Part shown: positions 41,614 through 50,618 of the stretch, one piece after another
Layout: each line of letters opens with the position of its first letter
How positions within the stretch are numbered: the stretch's first letter is position 1
DNA from: Gemmatimonadota bacterium
GTDB lineage: Bacteria; Gemmatimonadota; Gemmatimonadetes; Gemmatimonadales; GWC2-71-9
DNA: 64,000 nucleotides
Assembly (NCBI GenBank): GCA_016713435.1
Contig: JADJPD010000010.1
Span: 1-64,000, forward strand
Direction of reading: 5' to 3'
The notes under the pieces: generated by a model
Databases searched by the model: none
Told to the model about the DNA's origin: nothing
Seen by the model: only the letters and a program-made list of their open reading frames with translations
Position numbers and translations under genes: made by a program

Positions 41614-41942
41614 GCTGGATGGGGCTCGGGGCGTCGCTTGGCCTGGGCGTTGGGGTGGGGGATGGTGAGACTCAACGCAGAGGCGCAGAGAGCGCAGAGG
41701 GCCGCAGAGGAACCGCACGAGAACATGGCGGGCTCACCGCAGGGTGAGCCCGCCATGTTCTTGTGGGTGTTCACTTCGGGCTCGGCGCCCTTTGGCGGAC
41801 CCACCCGAACTCAGGCCCGGGTCGGCCAGCGCCACCCTGGCTCGACACCCTCTCGCTCTCTGCGATCTCTGCGCCTCTCCGTAGCACAGGTCCTCGCGGC
41901 CCTCCGCCTCGCGCCACCGCCCGCCAGCGCCGCCCACACCCG
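41614..41942. other. Repeat-rich intergenic region
   Basis: No gene is apparent. The region contains a CAGAG-type repeat at 41671-41710 (core AGAGGCGCAGAGA with GCAGAG around it), an inverted copy at 41849-41893, and a strong hairpin between them (41721-41760). Confidence 0.7.
41721..41760. terminator. Long perfect hairpin between convergent genes
   Basis: Two 18-base arms (GAACATGGCGGGCTCACC and its complement) around GCAG. It ends in TTCTTGT on the plus strand. It lies between the cysteine synthase gene and the convergent spmAB pair. Confidence 0.75.
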
Positions 41943-42476
41943 CTACGCAAACATCCACTTCACCACGATGACCGCGAGGATCATCGCCGAGATGTCCGCG
42001 ATCAGGCCCGCGGCCACGGCGTGGCGGGTCCGGCGGACGTTGATGGCGCCGAAGTAGACGGCAACGACGTAGAAGGTGGTCTCGGTGGAGCCGAACATGG
42101 TGGCCGCGATCTTCACGATGAGCGAATCGGGGCCGTAGGTGTTGATGAGGTCCAGCATGATCCCCGCGCTCCCCGAGCCGGTGAGCGGGCGGGTGATGAC
42201 CATCGGCAGCACCTCGGGCGGCACGCCGAGCGGGGCGAGCAGCGGCCGGAGCCCCTCCACTAGGAACTCCATGGCCCCCGACGCCCGGAACATCGCCACG
42301 GCGAAGAGGATGGCCACCAGGTACGGGATGATGTTCACCGCCACCTGGAACCCCTCGCGGGCCCCCGCGATGAACTCCTCGTACACCGGCACCCGCCGCG
42401 CCAGGCCGTAGAGCGGGAAGCCGATGATGATGGCGGGGATGACGAACACCGACAGCAGGTCGAGGACGTTCCGCAT
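41943..42476 (-). CDS. spmB: Spore maturation protein B family (nucleoside recognition domain)
   Basis: A 177-residue integral membrane protein of the SpmB family: VIPAIIIGFPLYGL, VNIIPYLVAILFAVAMFRASG, and LPMVITRPLTGSGSAGIM carry the GATE-type nucleoside recognition motif, with a final membrane segment ending VIVVKWMFA. SpmA/SpmB were named in Bacillus sporulation but occur widely in non-spore formers, where their role is unknown. It starts three bases after the spmA stop, so the two are co-translated. Confidence 0.9.
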   Translation of the reverse strand: MRNVLDLLSVFVIPAIIIGFPLYGLARRVPVYEEFIAGAREGFQVAVNIIPYLVAILFAVAMFRASGAMEFLVEGLRPLLAPLGVPPEVLPMVITRPLTGSGSAGIMLDLINTYGPDSLIVKIAATMFGSTETTFYVVAVYFGAINVRRTRHAVAAGLIADISAMILAVIVVKWMFA

Positions 42477-42479
42477 GGC

Positions 42480-43469
42480 TCAGCCCTCCCCGCCGGCGGC
42501 CGCGCCCTGCCGCATCGGGTCGGTGGCCTTGTAGCGGCCCACCTTCTCCAGCAGCCGCGCCGAGACGATGCCGATCAGCAGCGAACACGCCGTGACGATG
42601 ACGATCGGCGCGAACAGCTTGTTGATCCCGAGCCCCATGATGGCCACCAGCAGCACCGGCGGCACCAGCTGCACGCTCGCCGTGTTGATCGCCAGCAGCA
42701 TGCACATGGAGTTGGTGGCGGTGTCCTTCGAGGGATTGAGCTTCTGCAGCTCCTCCATGGCCTTGATGCCCATGGGCGTGGCGGCATTGCCGAGGCCGAG
42801 GACGTTGGCGGAGAGGTTGAGGACGATCATCCCCATGGCGGGATGGCCCCGCGGGATCTCGGGGAAGATGGGCCGCAGCACCGGCTCGGCGACCTTCACG
42901 ATGACGTTGATGAGCCCCGACTTCTCCGCGATCCGCAGCATCCCGAGCCAGAGCGCGATGACGCCGACGAGGCCGAGGGCCAGCGTCACCGCGGTCTTGG
43001 CGAAGTCGATCGCGGCCTTGGTGATGGCCACCATCTTGGTGAAGCGGACCGGGGCGAAGGTCACCGTGGCGGTGGCGAGGGTGTCGCCGGCGGCGGCGGT
43101 GAGGGTGGCGGGGCCGCGGAGGTCGTTGTCCCGCTCGCTGGTGAGGCTCCGCACGGTGGCGAGCGGCTCCGGCAGGTTCACGTCCCTGGCGAACCGCAGC
43201 TCGGCGCCCGCCTCGGCCTGGACCAGCTCGCCCGCCCAGGTGACGCTGGCGCCGAGGGGGCGGCCGTAGTGGGCGTGGAGCGCGGCGGAGTCCGCGCGGA
43301 TGCTCACGGGCTGGCGCCGGGCGGCCGGGTCGTAGCCGTTGGGAAAGGCGACGCCGACGGCGAGCGGGACCCCGTTGCGATAGGTGTCCTGGCGGAGGTC
43401 GCGGCTGTCGTTGACCAGCGCGAAGAGGAGGCTCAGCGCAATGAGCCCGGCCCAGATGTAGTTGAGCAT
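42480..43469 (-). CDS. spmA: Spore maturation protein A family with an extra extracytoplasmic insert
   Basis: A 329-residue membrane protein. The first membrane helix (MLNYIWAGLIALSLLFALVN) and the core from about residue 130 onward (ITKAAIDFAKTAVTLALGLV, SANVLGLGNAATPMGIKAME) match SpmA. Between them (about 25-125) lies an inserted region, rich in Ala/Arg/Asp and charged, with beta-strand character (RQPVSIRADSAALHAHYGRP, TATVTFAPVRF), that is absent from the roughly 200-residue Bacillus protein. Sitting after the first helix it is probably extracytoplasmic. The partner spmB follows immediately. Confidence 0.9.
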   Translation of the reverse strand: MLNYIWAGLIALSLLFALVNDSRDLRQDTYRNGVPLAVGVAFPNGYDPAARRQPVSIRADSAALHAHYGRPLGASVTWAGELVQAEAGAELRFARDVNLPEPLATVRSLTSERDNDLRGPATLTAAAGDTLATATVTFAPVRFTKMVAITKAAIDFAKTAVTLALGLVGVIALWLGMLRIAEKSGLINVIVKVAEPVLRPIFPEIPRGHPAMGMIVLNLSANVLGLGNAATPMGIKAMEELQKLNPSKDTATNSMCMLLAINTASVQLVPPVLLVAIMGLGINKLFAPIVIVTACSLLIGIVSARLLEKVGRYKATDPMRQGAAAGGEG

Positions 43470-43591
43470 GCTCGGAGGGGGTGGGGACCCCGGGAAGGTA
43501 GGCCGGGGGCCCGCCCACGGAAGGGGGGCTGCGACCCTCCTCCGGTGCCCGGCATCCCACCAGCGAACCTTCCCACCCAGGAGCTGGACCC

Positions 43592-44548
43592 ATGCTGCGT
43601 CACCTGACCGGGCCCCGTGCCGCCCTGTCCCTCGTTTCCGCCCTGTCCCTTGGCGCGGCCGCGCTGCCCCTCGCCGCGCAGGAGGATGACTCCGACGGTC
43701 GCGTCCGCGTGTACACCACCATGACCGACCGCCCGCGGATCGGCGTGATGGTGGACTCCCGCCCCAACGCCGAGACCGACCGGTGGGGCGCCCGCATCTC
43801 CGACGTCACCCCCGACGGTCCCGCCGCCAAGGCCGGCCTCAAGGCCGGCGACGTGATCACCAAGTTCAACGGCACCAGCCTCGGCGGCCTCGCGAGCGAC
43901 GATGACGACGCCTCCGGGCCGGGCCGCAAGCTCGTGGAGCTGGCGCGCGCGCTCGATGCCGGCGACACCGTCCAGGTGGAGTACCGCCGCGACGGCCAGA
44001 ACAAGCGGGCCACCCTGGTGGCCGCTGACCTGGGCAGCCGCAACTTCACGATGCGGGTGCCGGGCGTGCAGCTGGACCGCCTGCCGATGCGGGAGCGGAT
44101 GCCGTTGCTCGAGCGCACGCCCGGCATCCCCATGCCGGATGGTCCCAGCACCTTCAAGTTCGAGCAGGGCCCCGAGGGCAGCTTCCGCGTCTTCACCGAC
44201 GGCTTTGCGTCCGCGAGCGGGCTCAAGCTGGCCGAGCTGAACCCCGACTTGGGGGAGTACTTCGGGACCCGGGAGGGCGTGCTGGTGCTCGAGGCGCCGA
44301 AGGACTCGAGCTCGGCGCTCCGCGCCGGTGACGTGATCCTCTCCATTGACGGCCGCGCCGTGAAGACGGACGAGCAGGCGCAGCGGATCTTCCGCTCCTA
44401 CGCCGATGGCGAGACGGCGAAGCTCGAGGTGATGCGGAAGCAGCGGAAGCTCACCGTCACCTGGAAGGCGAGCGAGCGGGAGGAGGGCCGCACCTTCTGG
44501 CGGACGCCGCGCCCCACGCGGGAGCGGACGCGGGTGGAGCGGAGTTGA
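43592..44548 (+). CDS. Exported protein with two PDZ domains
   Basis: A 318-residue secreted protein with a signal peptide ending near residue 29 (LPLAAQ). The first PDZ domain (about 45-140) contains RIGVMVDS, DVTPDGPAAKAGLKAGDVIT and TVQVEYRRDG; the second (about 215-300) contains GVLVLEAPKDSSSALRAGDV and ILSIDGRAV. No protease domain is present, so it is likely a periplasmic adaptor or regulator rather than a DegP-type protease. It ends next to the hairpin at 44571. Confidence 0.88.
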   Translation: MLRHLTGPRAALSLVSALSLGAAALPLAAQEDDSDGRVRVYTTMTDRPRIGVMVDSRPNAETDRWGARISDVTPDGPAAKAGLKAGDVITKFNGTSLGGLASDDDDASGPGRKLVELARALDAGDTVQVEYRRDGQNKRATLVAADLGSRNFTMRVPGVQLDRLPMRERMPLLERTPGIPMPDGPSTFKFEQGPEGSFRVFTDGFASASGLKLAELNPDLGEYFGTREGVLVLEAPKDSSSALRAGDVILSIDGRAVKTDEQAQRIFRSYADGETAKLEVMRKQRKLTVTWKASEREEGRTFWRTPRPTRERTRVERS

Positions 44549-44570
44549 GCTCCGGCTGCCATTGCACGGA

Positions 44571-44599
44571 GCGGCCCCCGGCGGGATGCCGGGGGCCGC
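44571..44599. terminator. Hairpin between PDZ gene and convergent kinase gene
   Basis: Stem GCGGCCCCCGGC / GCCGGGGGCCGC with a GGGAT loop, followed by TTCGTGTT. It separates the PDZ gene (stop 44548) from the UbiB-like gene end. Confidence 0.75.
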
Positions 44600-44606
44600 T
44601 TCGTGT

Positions 44607-46180
44607 TCAGGGCTCCGTGGGGAGCGGGGCGGGCACGGCGGGCGGGGCGGGCGCGGCGGGCGGGGCCGGCACGGCGGCGCGGCCGGCACGGCGGGCGGGG
44701 CCGGCGGTCGTGGAGCTGGCGGAGCCGGGGGCGGGGGCGGCGCCATGGTGAGCGTCTTGAGCGCCCCGGCCACGGCGCTGGCCTTGGCGGCCTGCTCGGA
44801 GACGAGCGAGCCGAGGTCGCGCCCGGCGCGGCCGAGGATCCGGCTGGCCTTGCCGAGGAAGCTGCCCACCTGGGTGGCCCAGTCGATGGACGAGGTGGGC
44901 CCGATGGCCTCGGCGATGCGCGGGCGGAGCTGGAGCAGCACGGGGGTGGCCACCTGGAGCGCGTTGAACTGCGGGTCGTACTTGACGCCGAGTCCCTCGA
45001 TGAGGCCGGCCGTGCGGGAGAAGTAGACCAGGTCGCCGGGGAGCACCACGGGCCAGTCGTAGAGCGTGGTGAGCACTTCCTGGCTCAGGTACTCCAGGCG
45101 CTCGATGGTGGTGGTGCGCTGGTCGGCGAGGCGGAGGAGCGCGGCGGAGAGGCTCTTGAGCGCCATCGGGTCGGTGCCGGGCTCGATGAAGCCGAGCTCG
45201 TTGAAGGCCTTCACCAGCGCGTCGAGGTCGCGGAAGATGGAGGCGAAGGCCGCCTCCACAATCTGCCGTCGCCGCTCGATGGGCACCCGGATCACCATGC
45301 CGAAGTCGAGGATCACCAGCTCGCCCCGCGGGCCCACCTTGAGGTTGCCGGGGTGCGGGTCGGCGTGGAAGAAGCCGCGGACCAGCATCATCTCGAGGTA
45401 GGCCTCCAGCACCCGGCGGATCACGTCGTCACTGTTGAGCTCGCCGGCCCGGATGCGGTCCTGCAGGGCGTCGATGCGGGAGCCCTCCAGGTATTCGAGC
45501 ACCAGCACCCGCTCGGTGATGAGCTCGCGCACCACCTCGGGGATGCGGATCCGCGGGTTCTTCGCGAAGAAGCCGTGCACCTCGATGGCGTTCTTCGCCT
45601 CGATGCGAAAGTCCATCTCCTCGGGGATGCGGAGGGCGAACTCGTCCACCGCCACCCGGAGCGCGCGCACGTGCGGGTTGTCGAAGAAGCGCGCCACCTG
45701 CGTCAGGATCCAGCGCGCCGAGACGATGTCGCGTTCCACCAGCTCGGCCACGCCGGGGCGGAGCACCTTCACCGCCACCTTCTTGCCCTGGTAGTGCGCG
45801 CGGTGGACCTGGCCCAGCGAGGCGGCGGCCTCGGGGGTGCGCTCGAAGTCGTCGAAGATCTGGTCCACCTCGCGCCCGTAGCTCTCGCGGATGGTGCGCG
45901 CGATGACGTCGAAGCCGAGCGGGCGCACCCGGTCGGTGAGCGTGGCCAGCGCCTCGTTGTAGGGCGAGGGGATGACGTCGGCGCGGCCGGCGAAGACCTG
46001 GCCGAGCTTGATGAACGTGGGGCCGAGGTGGGTCAGGGCATCCACGAGCTGGCGGGCGCGGCGCTCGTGGAAGTGGCGGGTCCGGGTCAGGGGGCCGCCC
46101 CACCAGAGGAAGCGCCGGCGGTCCCGGAGGATGCTCAGGACGATGGGCCCGAGCCAGTAGATGATGACGAGACTTCGCAT
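44607..46180 (-). CDS. ABC1/UbiB-family kinase, 3' end uncertain because of a probable frameshift
   Basis: A membrane-associated atypical kinase of the UbiB/COQ8 group. It shows GPTFIKLGQVFAGRADVIP (the KxGQ region), ASLGQVHRAHYQGKKVAVKV, FFHADPHPGNL and the DFG in VILDFGMVI. Bacterial members support isoprenoid quinone synthesis. The catalytic body ends near residue 480; a Pro/Ala/Arg-rich tail follows. In the literal frame no stop occurs until 43433, which would run through the hairpin and antisense to the PDZ gene; one base missing in the GC-rich tail would give a stop at 44607-44609, just before the hairpin, and a product of about 524 residues. I use that end. The PP2C gene lies directly upstream on the same strand. 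Confidence 0.8.
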
Positions 46181-46218
46181 GCGTCCTTTCCGGCCGGGGC
46201 GCGCGCCCCGGCCGGGGA

Positions 46219-47082
46219 TCAGGCCGGGCGGTGCAGCCGCCCGACGATGACCGTGGTGTTGTCGCTGCCGCCGCGCTCGAGGGCCAGGTCCACCAGCGCC
46301 TGGGCCGTGGCCTCGGCGCTGGCCGGGCGGGCCAGCGCGGCGCGGATCTCCTCGTCGCTCACGTGCTTGGTGATGCCGTCACTGCAGAGGAGCATCACGT
46401 CGTCCCACCGCACGTCGGTGGTGAGGGTGTAGGGCTCCGCGCGGGTGGCGCCGAGCGCGCTGTAGAGCACGTGCGAGAGGCCGGAGCGCTCGGCCTGGTC
46501 CGGCGAGAGCGCGCCGGCGTCCACCATGGCCTGCGCCATGGTCTGGTCCTTGGTGAGGAGCTCGAGCTGCCCGTCGCGGAAGCGGTAGCAGCGGCTGTCC
46601 CCCACGTGCACCAGGTAGCCCCGCGGCCAGCGGATGCACACCATGGTGAGGGTGGTGGCCATCCCTTCCTTGTCCTCGTCCGAGGCGCCGGCCTCGAGCA
46701 CCGCCTCGTGGCTCCGCTCCACCGACTTCTGCAGCTCCCGCAGGAACTCGGCCTCCACCTCGGCGTCGATCTGCACGTAGAGGTCCATGGCGCGGAGGAC
46801 GTAGTCCATCACCGCCCGCAGCGCGGTGCGGCTGGCGTCCTGGCCGCCGGGCACCCCGCCCACGCCATCGGCCACCAGGAAGACGTAGCCGCGCGAGGGG
46901 CTGCGCAGCGCGCCGAGCTCCTCGCGGGGCAGGCTGGTGGAGTGCACCGCCATGGTCTTGTGCAGGCTCGCGATCAGGAACTGGTCCTGGTTCTCCGTCC
47001 GGACCTTGCCCACGTGGGTGAGGCCGAAGACGTCGATGTTGTCGCGCGCCGGGCGGTCGTTGGGTGGGAGGGGATCGGACAT
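46219..47082 (-). CDS. PP2C-family serine/threonine phosphatase
   Basis: A 287-residue cytoplasmic phosphatase. The metal-binding motifs are clear: HVGKVRTENQDQFL, VADGVGG, GMATTLTMVCI, HVGDSRCYRF, LCSDGITKHV and GGSDNTTVIV. It resembles PstP/Stp-type enzymes that dephosphorylate targets of bacterial Ser/Thr kinases, and two such kinases are encoded in the window at distant sites. It is the first gene of a two-gene unit with the UbiB-like kinase, 38 bases apart. Confidence 0.92.
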   Translation of the reverse strand: MSDPLPPNDRPARDNIDVFGLTHVGKVRTENQDQFLIASLHKTMAVHSTSLPREELGALRSPSRGYVFLVADGVGGVPGGQDASRTALRAVMDYVLRAMDLYVQIDAEVEAEFLRELQKSVERSHEAVLEAGASDEDKEGMATTLTMVCIRWPRGYLVHVGDSRCYRFRDGQLELLTKDQTMAQAMVDAGALSPDQAERSGLSHVLYSALGATRAEPYTLTTDVRWDDVMLLCSDGITKHVSDEEIRAALARPASAEATAQALVDLALERGGSDNTTVIVGRLHRPA

Positions 47083-47209
47083 GGTGCCGGAAGATTGGCC
47101 GGGTCGCGGAGGCCGGGCAAGCGGGGCCCCGCGCTGCGCCCCGAACCTGCAACACCTTCATGATCGCCGAGCGTTCCCGCGCCCCCGCCGGGCGCGATAA
47201 CTTCCGGCC

Positions 47210-49717
47210 GTGCTCCCCATCGAACCGCTCCTTCCCGAGATCGCCCGCGCCCTGGGCGCCGAGGGCCGGCTGGTGCTGCAGGCGCCGCCGGGCGCCGGCA
47301 AGACCACGCTGGTGCCCCTGGCCCTGCTGGAGGCGCCGTGGCTCGCGGGCCGGCGCATCCTGCTGCTCGAGCCGCGGCGGCTGGCGGCGCGCGCCGCGGC
47401 GCGGCGGATGGCGCACCTCCACGGGGACGCGGTGGGTGGCACGGTGGGCTATCGCATCCGCCGCGAGGTGGTGAGCGGGCCCCGGACGCGCATCGAGGTG
47501 GTGACCGAGGGCATCCTCACCCGCATGCTCCAGTCCGACCCGGAGCTGGCAGGCGTGGGCCTCGTGATCTTCGACGAGTTCCACGAGCGCAGCCTGCATG
47601 CCGACCTCGGCCTCGCGCTCACGCTGGAGAGCCGGGCGGTGCTCCGGCCCGACCTCCGCCTCCTCGTGATGTCGGCGACGCTCGACGGGCAGGCGGTCTC
47701 CGCCCTCCTCGGCGACGCGCCCATCCTCACCAGTGAAGGCCGTGGCTTCCCGGTGGAGACCCGCTACCTCCCGCCGCGCCCCGAGCAGCGCCTCGAGGCC
47801 GGCGTGGCCGCCGCCGTGCGCCAGGCCCTCGCCGAGAGCGAGGGCGACCTGCTCGTGTTCCTCCCCGGCCAGGGCGAGATCCACCGCACGGCGGAACTGC
47901 TCGAGGACCTCGCGGAGCGGCGCGCGCCGCGGGTGGCGGTGCACCTGCTGCACGGCATGCTCGCCGGGGAGGCCCAGGACGCGGCGCTGCTGCCGGCGCC
48001 GGCGGGGACGCGGAAGGTGGTGCTGGCCACGTCCATCGCGGAGACGAGCCTCACCATCGAGGGGGTGCGTGTCGTGATCGACGCGGGGCTGGCGCGCGTG
48101 CCCAAGTACGCGCCCCGCACCGGGATGACGCGGCTCACCACGGTGCGCGTCTCGCGCGCGGCGGCGGACCAGCGGCGCGGGCGCGCGGGCCGCACCGCCC
48201 CGGGCGTCTGCTACCGGCTCTGGGCCGCGGCCGAGGAGCATCACCTGCTGCCGCGCGCCACGCCGGAGATCCTCGAGGCGGACCTCGCGCCGCTCGCCCT
48301 GGAGCTGGCGGCATCGGGGAGCCGCGCGGACCAGCTCGCCTGGCTGGATGCGCCGCCCGCCGCCGCGCTCGCCGAGGCGCGGGGCCTCCTCGCCCAGCTC
48401 GGCGCGCTGGATGGGGAGGGCCGCATCACCGCGCACGGGAAGCGGATGGCGGAGTTCGGCACCCACCCGCGGCTGGCGCACCTGCTGCTCCGCGGCCACG
48501 AGCTGGGCCAGGGCGCGGTGGCGGCGCGACTCGCGGCCTTGCTCGAGGAACGCGACCTCCTCCGTGCCGACCGCGCCAGCGGTGATGCCGACCTCGCCCT
48601 GCGCCTCGACCTGCTGGACCGGCGCGACGTGCCGCCGCTGGTGCACGGGATGAGCGTGGATCGCGGGGGCCTCGACCGGGTGCGCCGGGAGGCCCGTGCC
48701 TGGCAGGACCAGCTGCGGCGCCTGCCGGCGCCGGCGCTCCCCGAGCCGGTGAGCGCCGGGCTGCTGCTCGCCCTGGCGTATCCGGACCGGATCGGCATGC
48801 TGCGCGCGGGGCAGGCGGGGCGGTTCCTGCTGGCCAACGGGCAGGGCGCCGCCACCACCTCGCCCGCGCTCGTGCTCGCGCCCTTCGTCGTGGCGGCCGA
48901 CCTCGACGGCGACCGGCGCGAGAGCCGCCTCTGGCTCGGCCTGCCGCTGGCGGAGGAGGAACTGCGCCGCCACTTCGGCGGGCTGATCCGGGTGGAGGAC
49001 GTGGTGCGCTGGGAGGATGCGAGCGACGGCGTGGTGGCGGTGCGGCGGGAGCGGCTGGGCGCGCTGGTGCTCCGGGAGACCGGCCTGCGGGAGCCCGAGC
49101 CGTCGCTCGTCGCGCAGGAGGTGCTGGGGTGGATCCGGCGGGCGGGCCTCGCCGTGCTCCCGTGGACCGACGACGCCACCCGCCTGCGCGAGCGGCTCGG
49201 CTTCCTCCATCATCACCTGGCGGCCGAGGGCTGGCCCGCCGTGGACGACGCGGCCCTGCTCGGCGCGCTCGAGGCCTGGCTCGGTCCCGCGCTCCCGGGG
49301 GTGCGCCGCCGGGGCGACCTGGCGCGCGTGGAGCTGGCGGACGCCCTCCTCGCCTGGCTGGGCTGGCAGCGGCGCGCCGCGCTCGACCAGCTCGCCCCCA
49401 CGCACCTGCCCGTCCCCACCGGCTCGATGATCCGGGTGGACTACGCCGATCCCGCGGCCCCGGTCCTCGCGGTGCGGCTGCAGGAGGTCTTCGGGCTCAC
49501 CGAGACCCCGCGCGTGGCGGGGGGGCGGGTGCCGGTCACGATGCACCTCCTCTCGCCCGCCCACCGCCCCGTGCAGGTCACCCGCGACCTGGCCGGATTC
49601 TGGCGCACCAGCTACTTCGATGTCCGGAAAGAGATGAAAGGGCGGTATCCGCGGCACGCCTGGCCCGAGGACCCGCTCACCGCCACGCCGACCCGCCGGG
49701 CGAAGCCGCGATCGTGA
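47210..49717 (+). CDS. hrpB: ATP-dependent helicase HrpB
   Basis: An 835-residue DEAH-box helicase. Motif I GAGKTT is at residues 28-33, motif II is DEFHERS, motif III is SATLDG, and motif VI is QRRGRAGRTAPG. The helicase core is followed by the winged-helix/HA2 region and the HrpB C-terminal domain (ending with RDLAGFWRTSYFDVRKEM). Length matches bacterial HrpB (about 810-840). Bacterial HrpB acts on RNA or DNA; its precise role is undefined. It starts with GTG at 47210 and is divergent from the PP2C gene. Confidence 0.93.
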   Translation: MLPIEPLLPEIARALGAEGRLVLQAPPGAGKTTLVPLALLEAPWLAGRRILLLEPRRLAARAAARRMAHLHGDAVGGTVGYRIRREVVSGPRTRIEVVTEGILTRMLQSDPELAGVGLVIFDEFHERSLHADLGLALTLESRAVLRPDLRLLVMSATLDGQAVSALLGDAPILTSEGRGFPVETRYLPPRPEQRLEAGVAAAVRQALAESEGDLLVFLPGQGEIHRTAELLEDLAERRAPRVAVHLLHGMLAGEAQDAALLPAPAGTRKVVLATSIAETSLTIEGVRVVIDAGLARVPKYAPRTGMTRLTTVRVSRAAADQRRGRAGRTAPGVCYRLWAAAEEHHLLPRATPEILEADLAPLALELAASGSRADQLAWLDAPPAAALAEARGLLAQLGALDGEGRITAHGKRMAEFGTHPRLAHLLLRGHELGQGAVAARLAALLEERDLLRADRASGDADLALRLDLLDRRDVPPLVHGMSVDRGGLDRVRREARAWQDQLRRLPAPALPEPVSAGLLLALAYPDRIGMLRAGQAGRFLLANGQGAATTSPALVLAPFVVAADLDGDRRESRLWLGLPLAEEELRRHFGGLIRVEDVVRWEDASDGVVAVRRERLGALVLRETGLREPEPSLVAQEVLGWIRRAGLAVLPWTDDATRLRERLGFLHHHLAAEGWPAVDDAALLGALEAWLGPALPGVRRRGDLARVELADALLAWLGWQRRAALDQLAPTHLPVPTGSMIRVDYADPAAPVLAVRLQEVFGLTETPRVAGGRVPVTMHLLSPAHRPVQVTRDLAGFWRTSYFDVRKEMKGRYPRHAWPEDPLTATPTRRAKPRS

Positions 49718-49728
49718 ATTTGTTCACA
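49713..49728. promoter_or_regulatory. CRP/FNR-like palindrome upstream of the YceI gene
   Basis: CGTGA-ATTTGT-TCACA, matching the CRP half-site pattern GTGA-N6-TCAC. It overlaps the helicase stop codon and lies 97 bases before the YceI start. Confidence 0.4.
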
Positions 49729-49763
49729 TGATCGCCCCATGAAGGCTTACGTCCGGGCCGGGC

Positions 49764-49801
49764 ATGTTCCGCGAGCGGTCGAGGAAGACCGGACGGAACA
49801 T
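49764..49801. promoter_or_regulatory. 38-base imperfect inverted repeat in the YceI leader
   Basis: ATGTTCCG at 49764 and CGGAACAT at 49794 with inner arms GGTC/GACC around GAGGAA. Possible operator or hairpin leader of the following gene. Confidence 0.35.
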
Positions 49802-49824
49802 TCACCAGTACGGGGAGGCGGAGT

Positions 49825-50451
49825 ATGCGGGCGATGGCGATTGTGGCGCTGGCGGCGGGCCTGTCCCTGGCGGCGACGACCGGCGCCGAGGCGCAGGGGA
49901 CCACGCAGGGGCGGACCTTCACCCGGATCCCGGTCGGCACCACCTGGCGCGTGGACCCGACGCACTCCGAGGTGAGCTTCCGGATCCGGCACCTGGCCGG
50001 CCGGGTGCGCGGCTTCTTCACCGAGTGGGAAGGCGTGCTGGTCACCCGGGGCCCCGAGTGGGATCGCGGCACGGTGAACGTCACGGTCCGCACCCGGAGC
50101 ATCGACACCCGGAACGCGGCGCGCGACGCGGACCTCCGCTCGCCACGCTTCTTCAACGTGGACAGCTTCCCCACCATGACCTTCGAGAGCACCGGCCTCG
50201 TGGTGGAGAACAACACGTTCGAGATGAGCGGCCTGCTCACGCTCAAGGGGCAGACCCACCCGGTGGTGTTCAAGGGCGCCTACCTCGGCACCATGCGCGA
50301 CCAGGGCGGCAAGGAGCGGATCGCCTTCGACGGCACCGCGCTCATCAACCGGCGCGACTACAACCTGACGTGGAACCAGGTCCTCGACGACGGCACGCTG
50401 CTCAGCGACAATGTCGAGCTCGAGATCGCGATCGAGGCGATCGCGCAGTAG
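49825..50451 (+). CDS. YceI-family periplasmic protein
   Basis: A 208-residue exported lipocalin-like protein. A signal peptide ends near residue 24 (GAEAQG). The YceI fold is shown by WRVDPTHSEVSFRIRHL, the GxFxxxEG-type segment RGFFTEWEGVLV, DADLRSPRFFNVDSFPTMTF and RRDYNLTWNQVLDDG. YceI proteins bind isoprenoids or polyisoprenoid quinones and respond to base stress. A second, divergent family member is at 62153. A strong ribosome binding site (GGGGAGG) precedes the ATG, and candidate operator sites lie upstream. A nested palindrome follows 12 bases after the stop. Confidence 0.9.
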   Translation: MRAMAIVALAAGLSLAATTGAEAQGTTQGRTFTRIPVGTTWRVDPTHSEVSFRIRHLAGRVRGFFTEWEGVLVTRGPEWDRGTVNVTVRTRSIDTRNAARDADLRSPRFFNVDSFPTMTFESTGLVVENNTFEMSGLLTLKGQTHPVVFKGAYLGTMRDQGGKERIAFDGTALINRRDYNLTWNQVLDDGTLLSDNVELEIAIEAIAQ

Positions 50452-50462
50452 GGTGGGATGCT

Positions 50463-50562
50463 GGCGCGGCCCAAGGGCCGCGCGTTCGACAGGGCCTGTC
50501 GTGTGCGACAGGCCCTGTCGTGCCGCTGGGGGATGTCGAAAGCGCGGCCCTTGGGCCGCGCC
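50463..50562. repeat. Nested palindrome forming a three-way junction
   Basis: Outer arms of 29 bases (50463-50491 and 50534-50562) match at 28 positions when reversed and complemented; each is itself palindromic (CGCGGCCCAAGGGCCGCG). The interior contains a 14-bp hairpin GACAGGGCCTGTCG-TGTG-CGACAGGCCCTGTC (50488-50519). Likely also the terminator of the YceI and AlaX-like genes. Confidence 0.8.
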
Positions 50563-50618
50563 GCTCTCCCCCGCGCGGGGCCGCGCCTGCCGCGCCGCGC
50601 CCGACGGTCTCCTTCGCC

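Noticed and set aside
41943..43469. Evidence for sporulation
   Set aside because: SpmA/SpmB are common in non-spore-forming bacteria, and no other sporulation gene is in the window; the SpoIIE-type domain is a general PP2C phosphatase output.
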